Shown: in pieces, positions 41,881 through 51,150 of the stretch
Numbering within the stretch: the stretch's first letter is position 1
Layout of the letters: each line of letters opens with the position of its first letter
Assembly: GCA_943788495.1 (NCBI GenBank)
Contig: CALSQO010000001.1
Location: forward strand, 992,001 to 1,056,000
DNA length: 64,000 nt
Direction: 5' to 3'
Source: UA16 sp905478895
Lineage (GTDB): Bacteria > Bacteroidota > Bacteroidia > Flavobacteriales_D > Sanyastnellaceae
Position numbers and translations under genes: made by a program
The notes under the pieces: generated by a model
What the model saw: only the letters and a program-made list of their open reading frames with translations
The model's database searches: none
What the model was told of the DNA's origin: nothing

Positions 41881-43557
41881 TTAATCGAGCACGAACAGTT
41901 TGGATGGTTTTCTAGCGGCCGTATGTGCATCCGTCCATTGAATGAAATATATGCCTGCCGGGAGGTTCATTTCAATTCCTTCGCTTCGGATGCTTGACCA
42001 ATGCATGACTTGCTGTCCGTTTGCGTTAAATATGCGGCCTGCGGAAGCGGCCTGCAAAAGCTGACCGTTGCGAATCGGATTCGGATACGGCTCCTTCCAG
42101 TTCAGAATAGGGTTCGTTCCTAAGCCATTTCCGGCTCCGTTGCTAGCGTTGGGTGTCGGCAGATTAAACGCGATCCATGGAAGACCCGCATCATAACTGC
42201 GGCCAAACGATTTCCCGAGCGAAAGAGCTGGCACATCGATGGCATCAGCGATGGTGAAACCATCTGGCGAGCGGAGTGCAAGTGGCTCACCGTTGGAGCT
42301 AATCTTGAAATTTGCGTGGTTCCATCCCTGTGATCCGTCTTCGTCTGCAAAAATCATCAGAAAGCCTGATGGAGGAATGATTGTTGAGTCACAATTACAC
42401 GAAGGAATTAACCACTTCTGTGGCTGATCCAAACGATCTGTCAAATAATAATTTGCAATATCAATCGGTGTGTTGCCAAAATTATAAATTTCAATCCAGT
42501 CGTCGTATTCTCCTGTATTGTCCGCATACGTAATGAAATTATCGGACTGGACTTCGTTAATGACGAGGCTTCCAGGCTGGATGATTTGCAGGGCATTGGT
42601 TGCACGCGCGGTTGGAAAATCAAAAACGATCCAATTGAGCGAGCCGTCCTGTTCCCTGCCCCAGCTCTGATCCTCTGCCAAATTATCATTCCATTCAGCA
42701 GAATCGATGATTGCCCCGTCATTGCCAATAAGGTTGAGCGTGCCGCCTTCAGACGGCGAGAGCGATACGTGGTTACTTCCTTGTTCTACTTCATTGTCAA
42801 ACCAAAAGATTTGGAACCCATTGGATGGGATGGTAGTCAGCCAAGGTTCAGTGTTCTCAAAGGTGTGGGAAACTCCGTTGATTTGAAGTGTGTACCCCGC
42901 AAGATTCACTTGATCGTCATTTGGATTAAAGAGTTCAACCCAGGCATCGAATTCATTCATTTCATCCGCTACCGTAGAAGTGTTCGCAACTTGGATTTCA
43001 TTGATGTAAAGCAAAGATGGGCTGAGAATTGTTTCGGCATTCGGCGCATCTGGAGTTGGGCTATTGAAATATTGCCATTCGGCACAACCGTCACACGTGG
43101 CGCCAAATGAGATGTTGTCCTGCTGAATTCCGAATGAAACGCTATCGATAATGGTCATGCCATCCGTACCAACAAAATAGACGGTCTCCCCTTCCCCGCT
43201 TAGTTTGAAATTCGCATGGTCCGAACCTTGCTGTTCATCCTTGTCACACCAGATGCGAATGTGGCCATTGGGCAGGATGGTTGTTAATCCCGGATCATCC
43301 AAAGGAAAAATCCATTTGTCCAGACTGTCCGGGTCATCGGTTAAATGATACCCCGCCAAATCCTGAATTCCGCCACCATTGTACAATTCCACCCAATCTT
43401 CGTATTGAAAGAAATCATCATAATCCAATGAAGCATTAGATGCCAATATCTCGTTGATTTGGATGTTCTGACCTGTGGAAATCGTTGCAATCGATATGTT
43501 AATCAGCAGCAATATCAATAGCTTGAGACCGCGGTTTTGGTGTTCGATTCGTTTCAT
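41881..43557 (-). CDS. Secreted lamin-tail-domain protein with T9SS sorting domain
   Basis: A 558-residue exported protein. I start at MKRIEHQNRGLKLLILLL (43557), which gives a proper signal peptide; the upstream extension lies in the SPOR gene. Three lamin-tail (LTD) domains start I.INEI..N, each with a WVELYN/WIEIYN core: near 30, 190 and 345. LTD folds are Ig-like and occur in secreted nucleases and surface proteins. The end (about 485-558) is a type A sorting domain (WKEPYPNPIRNG, GIYFIQWTD, SKLFVLD). The protein has no recognised catalytic domain. It lies 25 nt after the TPR/SPOR gene and is probably co-transcribed. Confidence 0.85.
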   Translation of the reverse strand: MKRIEHQNRGLKLLILLLINISIATISTGQNIQINEILASNASLDYDDFFQYEDWVELYNGGGIQDLAGYHLTDDPDSLDKWIFPLDDPGLTTILPNGHIRIWCDKDEQQGSDHANFKLSGEGETVYFVGTDGMTIIDSVSFGIQQDNISFGATCDGCAEWQYFNSPTPDAPNAETILSPSLLYINEIQVANTSTVADEMNEFDAWVELFNPNDDQVNLAGYTLQINGVSHTFENTEPWLTTIPSNGFQIFWFDNEVEQGSNHVSLSPSEGGTLNLIGNDGAIIDSAEWNDNLAEDQSWGREQDGSLNWIVFDFPTARATNALQIIQPGSLVINEVQSDNFITYADNTGEYDDWIEIYNFGNTPIDIANYYLTDRLDQPQKWLIPSCNCDSTIIPPSGFLMIFADEDGSQGWNHANFKISSNGEPLALRSPDGFTIADAIDVPALSLGKSFGRSYDAGLPWIAFNLPTPNASNGAGNGLGTNPILNWKEPYPNPIRNGQLLQAASAGRIFNANGQQVMHWSSIRSEGIEMNLPAGIYFIQWTDAHTAARKPSKLFVLD

Positions 43558-43582
43558 GAAATTGATAAAGACGTGGCGCCCG

Positions 43583-46500
43583 CTATTCGTTGATGATTTG
43601 CAGTTCTGTATTTCTAAAGCCGCGATCAATGCAAACTTCCATTGCTTTCTTCGCGGCCTCCAAGTTCGGGAAAGTTTTGGAAACATAGACGGTAGAGTTC
43701 CCTGAGCGTATTGTAGTCAATGGGATCTCGTTTCCGAGTCGGAGCAAACGCGCCACTTGTGCCGGTTCCAGATGCTCTTCAAACTGAACGATTTTCAATC
43801 GAAATTGCCTTCCCCTGCTCTCTTTCTTCTTCTTGGCTTTTGCCTCGGGTTTTTCAGAGGCTGTGACAACCACATTGGGTTTAGCGGCAACTTGGATTGT
43901 TTCTTTCGCTACAGGTTTGATGAAAGCATCAGGGATTTCTCGCTGGATTTCTGTGAGCAATGACTTCGCATCCATTGAAGATTCGAAGGTTCCAAGCATG
44001 TATCGATTGATGCCATCGGTAGACGTTTCTTTGGTGGATTGTTCGAACCACTTGGATTTATTTTTGGGCGAACCTTTGAAGGCGCCAATCTGAATGGTGA
44101 AGTGATTCCGTTCAAATGCTTCAGGCGAAGTATTGGCTACGCGGTCACTGCTTGGAGTTGGCATCGGATTGATCTCCGCTACAGCAACTTCAACGGATGC
44201 GCGAGTTACAGGCTCGGATTCGTCCTTTGATGTTGATTCAGGAATCGGTTGTCCGATTGACGTGGCAGTTGCAGGAGCAGCAATAGCGATCGATGCAACG
44301 TCAACTTTGTCTTGACGTGGAGTGATTGTCCCGCCAAATAGCGCATGCAATTCTGCTTCTAGGCTTGAACGCATGGCGATTGCGTTAGTCATTGATTCTC
44401 TGTAGCCTTGAGCTTGAGTGCTTTTTGTCCGAATCACATCGAGTTCTTCCAAGTACAATTCTGCCTGTTGCACAATGGGAGCATTGTTTTCAGAGAACAT
44501 TTCAAATCCTGAGTAGTCATTCGATTCATTTTCGGTTGAAGCCCCAAACGTTTGCCACCATTGCCCTGCTGTCATTTGAGCTTCTTCCTTCACGACGTCT
44601 CTTTTGTCAGCTCCTTGCCGGAATGTTTCCCATGCCAAGCCAACCGCTGCTTGGCCCCGGGCCATTTGTTCCTTTGGGAGGTTGGCCTCTTTCGCATCTT
44701 CAATCAATCCCCCAGACCGAATAAACCAAGATTGGGCGTTTTCCATTTCCGGCAACGTATATACCCCAAGCTCCTGGACGTTGATGATGCTATCGGTGAG
44801 TTGATTCCATAAAATCTCTTGAGCTCCAAACCACTTAAAGCTCAGCGAATCTTCCTTTTGAACAGTGCTTGATGCGGCGAGTTGAATGGCTTCTGATAGG
44901 TTTTGATTCTTTCCAGTGTATTCGAGGAATTCTGCACGAAACTCAGAGGACTCCATGGGAAATGCTTCCGTAATCCAACGATCATAGACCAGATGGGCTT
45001 CGATTCGCCGGTGCATGTCTTGGATTTGGACCAATGCCGAAGCGGTTGCCTTCACCTGGGCGTTCACATAATCAGAAATGGTTAGCCAATCTTGCGAAAT
45101 ATTGAGTCTGCCCGCTAGGTGCTTATCAATGGTGTTTTTCCAGACCTTCCATGCATTTAAATTGTTCGCTGTAACACTGGCAAGACCTTTTGATTTTTCA
45201 GAGAGTACTCCGAGTGCAGGTTCTCCAAATCGTTTGATCGCATTTTGAACCTGCCATTTGTTGCTTCCAGGGGCTTCCCAACAATGAATTGTCTCTATGT
45301 TGTTTTGAAGTTGCATCGCTCTTGAACGAATGTTGCTGACTGTTTCTGGCGTCTCTTTGGGGTTGATTTCTCCGATTTCTTCTAAGGCTTTCACCACCCA
45401 ACTGGGGATCGAATGTTCTCCTAGTTCGTAGCTTCCGGGAGACACGGATTCCTGGGCCATTAAAATGCGTTGGATGTTGGCGGGCTCACTATTCCCGTTT
45501 CTCAATTCATTTGCTAATCCAGCATTTACATCTTCGAACCAAATCCCCTTGTGTTGATTCGCCTTCATCGCAGCCGTACTCCAACGGAGCGCTGGCTCAT
45601 CAACATAATTTGACGGGCGCCCAACCAGTCCGACTTTGCCTTTTTCAGTTTTGCCTACAACCAGGTCGTTCATTGCCATTTTCGGCGATGTTGCGGACGG
45701 TATTTGGATCGATTCTTCCCAAAGCGTGACGCCATTTTCATCTTTCCAAATCAATGCAATAGCACTATTGTCTTGAAAAATGAGGTCCATAGGTTCCTGG
45801 TTGTTGCCGTCCATTGTCAGCAATTCAACTCCTGCAGTCATGTTGGTGATGATCAAACGTCCCTTCTTAATGTCCTCGTCAATTTTCACCCGCAGCGCGA
45901 CAGGCTGGGATGTTTTCAGTTCATCGTTGATCTGTAGGATTTCTTTTCCTTCGAAATCTTGGTTTCGGTTCGTGGAAAGCCATTTTGATTCGTTCCTAGG
46001 ACTGGCATAGTAAAGAAATTCATCGGATGAACTGTTTATTTCCATTGGCAACTGAACGACAGCACTTAGGTTGTCCTCTAGGGGCTCTGATGCGAAGAAG
46101 TCACCGCTCACCTGAAAAACATCAAGACCGCCGAATGATTCAGGGCGAGAGCTACTGAAAAAAAGTTGATCAGCGGACCCCATCGCATTATCAAGGGAAA
46201 CACAGATTGGCGAACAGTCATCAAATTCACTATTGATTGGTGCTGGCAATCGTTCGGGCTCCCCATAAACTCCCATGCCATTGACCGATACACGGTAAAT
46301 GTCGAGACCAGTGTCGCCTTGTCTTCCGTAGCTCGCATAAAAGGCATGTCGTTTGCTAGGCAGCCAATGCATCGTTGAGTGATAGTTGTTTTTCTTATCA
46401 TAACGGGTCCGCAGTGCTTCAGGCGTCTTCAGAATGCGTCCGTCTTCGATCGGCATTTCGAAAAGACGGAAATAATCATTGGAATGGGAAATTAGCGTGG

Positions 46501-47062
46501 AATGTACCTCGAAGTTTATCGCATCAATGGGCATTGACTCCTTGGTCAAACATTGACCATAACAAAGCTTAGCGTCGGTTAACCAAGGTTCATTGGTTCT
46601 TCCAGAATCGATGGCCTTCCTGTAGTGCCCTAATGCTCCCTGGAAATTGTAGTTCAAATGCATCAGTCGTCCCTGATAATAATGCCATTCAGATGCGTGC
46701 TCAGTTTCTAAAATCCCCAAATCTTTCGCCCAACGCAGGTGTTCTTCTGCTTCTGATAGCCTGCTTGACGTGTAGGTGCAGATGGAGCCATAACGGAAAT
46801 GGAGAAAAGAGCGTTCACTGGCGATGCTTACGAGATGCGCAAACAAGCCGTACGCTTTACTCATTTCTCCTGCTTCGAAGGATTCCTCTGCACGATGAAC
46901 ATTTTTTGCCAGGTCTTTTTCCGTCCAATCCGCCCCCTGGGCATCCAGACCAGAGGCAGCAAGAAAGTGAAAGATCCCGATCAAAAGAAGAGACTGTAGC
47001 TTGGCTCGAATGGAGGCAGAGCTAATCAAGGGAGTGCAAACAGGTAAGCGCATTTTCGGCAT
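43583..47062 (-). CDS. Large TPR/PD40-like/SPOR protein (envelope-associated)
   Basis: A 1,159-residue exported protein. I start at the ATG at 47062 (MPKMRLPV), which gives a signal peptide ending GLDAQ. The first part (about 35-200) has TPR-like helical repeats (WHYYQGRLMHLNYNFQGALGHYRKA), then a beta-propeller-like stretch (about 230-350, HAFYASYGRQGDTGLDIYRVSV, LFFSSSRPESFGGLDVFQV). A long helical central section follows. Two SPOR-like domains end it: HFTIQIGAFKGSPKN near 985 and RQFRLKIVQF near 1087, each with a later S..DA or LEAAKKAM helix. SPOR domains bind glycan strands of peptidoglycan stripped of stem peptides. It resembles PorE-type T9SS parts but lacks an OmpA domain. Confidence 0.78.
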   Translation of the reverse strand: MPKMRLPVCTPLISSASIRAKLQSLLLIGIFHFLAASGLDAQGADWTEKDLAKNVHRAEESFEAGEMSKAYGLFAHLVSIASERSFLHFRYGSICTYTSSRLSEAEEHLRWAKDLGILETEHASEWHYYQGRLMHLNYNFQGALGHYRKAIDSGRTNEPWLTDAKLCYGQCLTKESMPIDAINFEVHSTLISHSNDYFRLFEMPIEDGRILKTPEALRTRYDKKNNYHSTMHWLPSKRHAFYASYGRQGDTGLDIYRVSVNGMGVYGEPERLPAPINSEFDDCSPICVSLDNAMGSADQLFFSSSRPESFGGLDVFQVSGDFFASEPLEDNLSAVVQLPMEINSSSDEFLYYASPRNESKWLSTNRNQDFEGKEILQINDELKTSQPVALRVKIDEDIKKGRLIITNMTAGVELLTMDGNNQEPMDLIFQDNSAIALIWKDENGVTLWEESIQIPSATSPKMAMNDLVVGKTEKGKVGLVGRPSNYVDEPALRWSTAAMKANQHKGIWFEDVNAGLANELRNGNSEPANIQRILMAQESVSPGSYELGEHSIPSWVVKALEEIGEINPKETPETVSNIRSRAMQLQNNIETIHCWEAPGSNKWQVQNAIKRFGEPALGVLSEKSKGLASVTANNLNAWKVWKNTIDKHLAGRLNISQDWLTISDYVNAQVKATASALVQIQDMHRRIEAHLVYDRWITEAFPMESSEFRAEFLEYTGKNQNLSEAIQLAASSTVQKEDSLSFKWFGAQEILWNQLTDSIINVQELGVYTLPEMENAQSWFIRSGGLIEDAKEANLPKEQMARGQAAVGLAWETFRQGADKRDVVKEEAQMTAGQWWQTFGASTENESNDYSGFEMFSENNAPIVQQAELYLEELDVIRTKSTQAQGYRESMTNAIAMRSSLEAELHALFGGTITPRQDKVDVASIAIAAPATATSIGQPIPESTSKDESEPVTRASVEVAVAEINPMPTPSSDRVANTSPEAFERNHFTIQIGAFKGSPKNKSKWFEQSTKETSTDGINRYMLGTFESSMDAKSLLTEIQREIPDAFIKPVAKETIQVAAKPNVVVTASEKPEAKAKKKKESRGRQFRLKIVQFEEHLEPAQVARLLRLGNEIPLTTIRSGNSTVYVSKTFPNLEAAKKAMEVCIDRGFRNTELQIINE

Positions 47063-47117
47063 GTTTATTCGACGACAAGTTATAGGCTGTTTTGAACGAT
47101 GCTCGGAGCTCATCCAT

Positions 47118-47125
47118 TAGCTTTG
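47118..47125 (+). promoter_or_regulatory. -7 promoter box of pruA
   Basis: TAGCTTTG matches TAnnTTTG exactly, with a TTTG at 47091-47094 upstream (spacing 23, slightly long). It lies 28 nt before the pruA ATG. Confidence 0.5.
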
Positions 47126-47153
47126 CACAAACAATTGAATAAAAAACAAGCTC

Positions 47154-48785
47154 ATGGCGAACGGTCAATTTCAAGTTCCATACCCGGTCAATGAACCGGT
47201 ACAGTCATATGCGCCAGGCTCTGCAGAGCGCGAGGAGGTGTTGAAAACGTACAGGGACCTTTACAACCAAGTTGCCTTGGATGTCCCAATGTTCATCGGT
47301 GGGAAAGAAGTGCGAACTGCGAAAAAAATGCCAATGACACCTCCGCATGACCACCAACATGTTCTGGGGCATTACAATTATGGGGATGCCTCACATGTCA
47401 CCGCGGCGATTGAAGCGGCCTTGGCGGCACGTTCCAGCTGGTCGGCGCTGCCATGGCATGAGCGCGCAGCTGTATTTTTGAAAGCTGCGGATTTACTGGC
47501 GGGCCCTTACCGAGCAAAAATCAACGCCGCAACGATGTTGGCCCAGTCCAAGAATATTTATCAAGCAGAGATAGATGCTGCTTGTGAATTCATTGATTTC
47601 TTGAGGTTTAACGCGTATTTCTTGCAAGAGATTCAAGCCGTCCAGCCGGAAAGTGCAGAGGGCATTTGGAATCGAATGGAATACCGGGGCTTAGAAGGAT
47701 TTGTATTTGCGATTACGCCTTTCAATTTTACGGCAATCGCAGGCAATCTTTGTGCTGCTCCTGCACTCATGGGCAACACCATCGTCTGGAAGCCTGCAGA
47801 TTCGCAAGTTTTTAGCGCCCACGTGATCATGGAAGTGTTTCGTGAAGCGGGGTTACCGGACGGCGTCATTAATATGGTGACTTGCGATGGGCCGGAAGCT
47901 GGAGAAGTCGTTTTCAAGCATCCCGATTTAGCGGGATTGCACTTTACAGGGTCCACCGGTGTGTTCAGGCATGTGTGGAGGGAGATAGGAAACAACATTG
48001 AACGGTATCGAAATTATCCGCGAATTGTGGGTGAAACGGGTGGAAAAGACTTCGTACTCGCTCATGCGTCTGCCAATTTGGATGAAGTGGTCACAGGACT
48101 GATTCGAGGGGCGTTTGAGTTTCAAGGGCAGAAATGCAGTGCCGCTAGTCGCGCCTACATTCCAAAAAGCATGTGGAAAGAGTTGGAGCCAAAACTGACC
48201 GGTTACGTGAAGGAATTGAGCATGGGCTCACCAGAGGATTTTAAGAACTTCATTACGGCGGTCATTGACGAACGAGCATTCGATAAAATTCAAGCTTACA
48301 TTGAAGGAGCAAAGCAGAATCCAGACGCAGAAATCCTCGTTGGTGGCCAATGTGATAAATCATGTGGCTATTTTATTTCACCCACTGTTGTGCTTTCCAA
48401 AACCCCTGATTCCACCACTATGGTAGAGGAGATTTTCGGACCCGTTCTCACCATATTTATCTATGAAGATAATGATTTCGAAGCAACAATGGACGTGGTG
48501 GATTCGACGAGCGAGTATGCCCTTACTGGAGCAATTTTTGCTCAAGACCGAATCGTTATCGATCGCGCAACGAAACGCCTTGAGCACTCCGCAGGCAACT
48601 TCTATGTAAACGACAAGCCCACCGGTGCCGCCGTCGGACAACAGCCTTTCGGTGGAGCCAGAGGTTCAGGCACGAACGACAAGGCAGGAAGTGTTTTGAA
48701 TTTATGGCGATGGACGAGTGCGAGAACCATTAAAGAAACGTTGGTTCCTGCGCGTCATTACAGCTATCCATTTATGGAGGAATAG
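47154..48785 (+). CDS. pruA: L-glutamate gamma-semialdehyde dehydrogenase (1-pyrroline-5-carboxylate dehydrogenase)
   Basis: A 543-residue aldehyde dehydrogenase oxidising glutamate semialdehyde to glutamate with NAD+, the second step of proline breakdown. Cofactor motif FAITPFNFTAIAGNL near 184-198, the HFTGSTGVF segment, catalytic Glu in VGETGGKDFVLAH near 290, and catalytic Cys in EFQGQKCSAASRAY near 327 are intact. This length, without a PRODH domain, is the stand-alone form. It is flanked by its own promoter and terminator. No proline dehydrogenase gene is nearby. Confidence 0.96.
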   Translation: MANGQFQVPYPVNEPVQSYAPGSAEREEVLKTYRDLYNQVALDVPMFIGGKEVRTAKKMPMTPPHDHQHVLGHYNYGDASHVTAAIEAALAARSSWSALPWHERAAVFLKAADLLAGPYRAKINAATMLAQSKNIYQAEIDAACEFIDFLRFNAYFLQEIQAVQPESAEGIWNRMEYRGLEGFVFAITPFNFTAIAGNLCAAPALMGNTIVWKPADSQVFSAHVIMEVFREAGLPDGVINMVTCDGPEAGEVVFKHPDLAGLHFTGSTGVFRHVWREIGNNIERYRNYPRIVGETGGKDFVLAHASANLDEVVTGLIRGAFEFQGQKCSAASRAYIPKSMWKELEPKLTGYVKELSMGSPEDFKNFITAVIDERAFDKIQAYIEGAKQNPDAEILVGGQCDKSCGYFISPTVVLSKTPDSTTMVEEIFGPVLTIFIYEDNDFEATMDVVDSTSEYALTGAIFAQDRIVIDRATKRLEHSAGNFYVNDKPTGAAVGQQPFGGARGSGTNDKAGSVLNLWRWTSARTIKETLVPARHYSYPFMEE

Positions 48786-48802
48786 GCTGTTTGGTCAAGA
48801 GC

Positions 48803-48834
48803 AAAAAAAAAGGGCTTAGTAGGCCCTTTTTTTT
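48803..48834 (+). terminator. Rho-independent terminator of pruA
   Basis: The stem GGGC(TT)/(AG)GCCC around a short loop is flanked by an A9 tract and a T8 tract, about 18 nt after the pruA stop. It may also serve the converging minus-strand gene at 48853. Confidence 0.85.
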
Positions 48835-48852
48835 CGCGCAGTCCGAAATGGG

Positions 48853-49395
48853 TCAAAGTAAGTCCTCAGCGTATCGCATTTTGGGTATCTCAGTCATGTC
48901 AACTCGATTAGGCGTAAACCCGTGTCTTTCAGAGAGATATTGTAAGTCATTCTTCCGAATGCGGCCATTGTCATCCACCCAATTCCTGGCGACAATAAAT
49001 TTGTCTTTTTTTCCATCTTCTCCTACCGTGACGATTTTTCCTTGGATTGCACGCAAACGAAACGCACTGTTCAGAATGCTTGCACGCACTTTGCGGTAGT
49101 CATCCGATTTACGGCCCTTCTTTTCCATGGCAAGTGCGATGAGGTCATTGTATCGCAAAGGCATGTCTTTTTCCTCAAGTTGTTCGAGAATGAATTTCCC
49201 CCAAACACTTTTTGGTCCACGTTTACGTGCTTTCGAGCCTGTTTGAGTCAAAAGCACACCTGTAGCCTCGTCTTGGCTCTGTCCTTTCAGTTTTCGTAAT
49301 ATCTGGTCAACGTGCTTGATTTCCCCAAGAAGCCGCCTTTTTTGTTCCGAATAGTAGTGGATAATGGATCCGGTTTCTTTTGCTGAAAGTTCCAT
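48853..49395 (-). CDS. Possible HARE-HTH/winged-helix DNA-binding protein
   Basis: A 180-residue soluble protein. An N-terminal coiled coil (about 1-40, SAKETGSIIHYYSEQKRRLL) is followed by a basic AT-hook-like RKRGPKS. A compact helical domain then shows WGKFILEQLEEKDMPLRYNDLIALAMEKKG and VRASILNSAFRLRAIQGKIVTVGEDGKKDKF, a pattern like the helix-turn-helix plus wing of HARE-HTH domains. If so it binds DNA, possibly as a dimer through the coil. I do not recognise an exact family. A perfect -7 box gives it its own promoter, downstream of the RNase P RNA gene. Confidence 0.6.
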   Translation of the reverse strand: MELSAKETGSIIHYYSEQKRRLLGEIKHVDQILRKLKGQSQDEATGVLLTQTGSKARKRGPKSVWGKFILEQLEEKDMPLRYNDLIALAMEKKGRKSDDYRKVRASILNSAFRLRAIQGKIVTVGEDGKKDKFIVARNWVDDNGRIRKNDLQYLSERHGFTPNRVDMTEIPKMRYAEDLL

Positions 49396-49415
49396 GTTTT
49401 ATCAATTTCTTCACA

Positions 49416-49423
49416 CAAACTTA
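49416..49423 (-). promoter_or_regulatory. -7 promoter box of the HTH-like gene
   Basis: On the minus strand TAAGTTTG matches TAnnTTTG exactly, 20 nt before the ATG at 49395. Confidence 0.5.
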
Positions 49424-49445
49424 ATGCTTAATGTCAAAAAAACTG

Positions 49446-49465
49446 AAAAAAACAAAGGTATTTGT
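49446..49465 (-). terminator. Weak terminator after rnpB
   Basis: On the minus strand ACAAA-TACC-TTTGT (5-bp stem) is followed by a run of T. Short, so low confidence. Confidence 0.4.
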
Positions 49466-49481
49466 CATGAGAGTGTCAGGA

Positions 49482-49831
49482 AGTGATTTTTAATGATAAG
49501 CCGGATTCTGTTCACCTCGAAAGGCGCTTCATCATTTATCTATGCAATCAACCCACTGGCTTGGGCGAGCAACCCTTAAAATGCCAGCCTATGCGATCTT
49601 GCAACCCGCAAGGTTTACCAAAGCCGACAAATCTCTTCGTCGCTGGTGAGCTCTTACCTCACCTTTTCATCCTTACCTGTGCTCCGTTATGAAACTGAGC
49701 CATCGGCGGTTTAAATTTCTGCAGCACTATCTGTCATGTTTCACATGCCTTCCTTTTGAGAAGTGCGGTGCCCTGCGTTGTCCGGACTTTCCTCTCCTGT
49801 AAAGGAGCGATGAAGTCTCATTTCAATCAAT
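49482..49831 (-). ncRNA. rnpB: RNase P RNA (bacterial class A-like)
   Basis: The minus strand carries the universal P4 5' segment GAGGAAAGTCCGGAC followed by AGGGCACCGC, and the matching 3' segment ACAGAATCCGGCTTAT. Internal landmarks are AAACCGCCGATGG, CAGGTAAGGATGAAAAGGTG and the AGGTAAGAGCTCACC hairpin. Ends are estimated from P1 pairing (TGATT...AATGA with TCATT...AATCA), giving about 350 nt. It is the catalytic RNA that removes the 5' leader of tRNA precursors, fitting the rnz gene at 35.7 kb. Confidence 0.96.
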
Positions 49832-49834
49832 ATT

Positions 49835-51115
49835 TCAATCCCAAAGTACAGACATCTGTATTTCTTCACCACCGCGTTCGATGATGACATTTGATTCAGA
49901 TCCGGCCTCAAACAAACTCAATGCTGTCATATAACTCATCATGTCCGTCACGAGTACCGTGTCTATTTTTTTTACAACATCACCACGAATTAAACCGGCC
50001 GAGGCCGCGGGTCTGCCTTCGGAGACCCCGTCAATTCGCATGCCAACCCCCGAAAACAAATAGTCGGGAATAACGCCCAAGGTAACCTTGAATCGAGGCG
50101 TACTCTCTTCATCTTGATCTTTTGTGGCTGTGAACGGCCAATCTTCTTGCTCATTCAGTCGCTGTATCAACCGTTCAACGAAATTCACAATGCGCACAAT
50201 GCCTTGAATATTGATTTTTTCCGCGGTATCGGATGGCTTATGGTAGTCAGGGTGTTGTCCTGTAAAGAAATGAAGGGCAGGAATCCCTTCTAAATAAAAT
50301 GACGTGTGATCACTCGGCCCTACACCGCTTTCGCTTGGAACAAAAATGAATCCTTCGTCGTTGCACTCTTCCAGTAACTCCATCCACCGCGGTGATGTCC
50401 CGGTGCCATAAACCGCCAAGGTGTCGCCGCGAAGCCTTCCAATCATGTCAAAATTGATCATGTAATCGATGGACTCCAGCGGAATGGTTGGTGACTTGCA
50501 GAATTGATTGGATCCCCACAGCCCCTTTTCTTCGCCAGAAAACGCAGCAAATAAAAGTGATTTGTTTTGTTGCGACTGCGCGAAGCGCTCGCTGAGTTCT
50601 AACATGCCAGCCACACCTGATGCGTTATCATCTGCACCATTATGAATTTCAGGTTGGCCGCGAAATAAAGAATTCTCATCACCATAGCCGAGGTGATCGT
50701 AGTGGGCGCCAATGACCCCCCATCGCTTATCCTCTTGCGGCAATGCGTAAAGCACATTCTTTCCGGTGATTGCTTGCACTAGTGCCATTCCCAATGACGC
50801 AGAGTCACCGTGGCCGTGCATTTGCATTGGAGGATGTGGTTTGTATTCAAAGCGCTGGAACGAGCCGACCTCTCCCCTTGCTGATAGGCCTTTCGACGCA
50901 AACACGGAATCAATCCAAGCACTTGCAATGGCCTCTCCTTCTTCGCCTGTCTCCCTGCCTTGCATCGCATCCGAAGCAAGCGCTTGAACATAGGCGTTGA
51001 TTCGCTCCGAGCCGCGCATGGTTTGGGTTTCACTGTCATTGCAAGAGGTGAAGACTACAGACATTGTGGCGAAAACAACAAAAACATGACAAAAAGGGAA
51101 AGGAAGTGCTTTCAT
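49835..51115 (-). CDS. M28-family zinc metallopeptidase lipoprotein with PDZ domain
   Basis: A 426-residue exported peptidase with a lipobox VVFTSC (Cys near 25). The M28 catalytic part (about 35-330) shows the metal ligands in GVIGAHYDHLGYG near 132-144, the NGADDNASG bridging Asp near 159-167, the catalytic Glu pair in AFSGEEKGLWGS near 190-201, NFDMIGRL and the final ligand in HQ/DYHKPSD. It should act as an amino- or carboxypeptidase at the cell surface or periplasm. A C-terminal PDZ-like domain (GMRIDGVSEGRPAASAGLIRGDVV) follows. Its last codons overlap the rnpB promoter. Confidence 0.92.
   Translation of the reverse strand: MKALPFPFCHVFVVFATMSVVFTSCNDSETQTMRGSERINAYVQALASDAMQGRETGEEGEAIASAWIDSVFASKGLSARGEVGSFQRFEYKPHPPMQMHGHGDSASLGMALVQAITGKNVLYALPQEDKRWGVIGAHYDHLGYGDENSLFRGQPEIHNGADDNASGVAGMLELSERFAQSQQNKSLLFAAFSGEEKGLWGSNQFCKSPTIPLESIDYMINFDMIGRLRGDTLAVYGTGTSPRWMELLEECNDEGFIFVPSESGVGPSDHTSFYLEGIPALHFFTGQHPDYHKPSDTAEKINIQGIVRIVNFVERLIQRLNEQEDWPFTATKDQDEESTPRFKVTLGVIPDYLFSGVGMRIDGVSEGRPAASAGLIRGDVVKKIDTVLVTDMMSYMTALSLFEAGSESNVIIERGGEEIQMSVLWD
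49842..49848 (-). promoter_or_regulatory. Candidate -7 box of rnpB inside the M28 gene
   Basis: On the minus strand TACTTTG lies within the last codons of the M28 peptidase gene, about 10 nt before the estimated rnpB 5' end; it is a shorter variant of TAnnTTTG. Confidence 0.4.
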
Positions 51116-51122
51116 TCGAGTT

Positions 51123-51130
51123 TACTTTTG
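51123..51130 (+). promoter_or_regulatory. -7 promoter box of the TolB-like/rluE/plsC unit
   Basis: TACTTTTG matches TAnnTTTG exactly, 20 nt before the ATG at 51151. The opposite strand shows GAATTTTG (51133-51140) pointing to the M28 gene, so two promoters may be interleaved. Confidence 0.5.
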
Positions 51131-51150
51131 CGCAAAATTCGACAGAAGTC

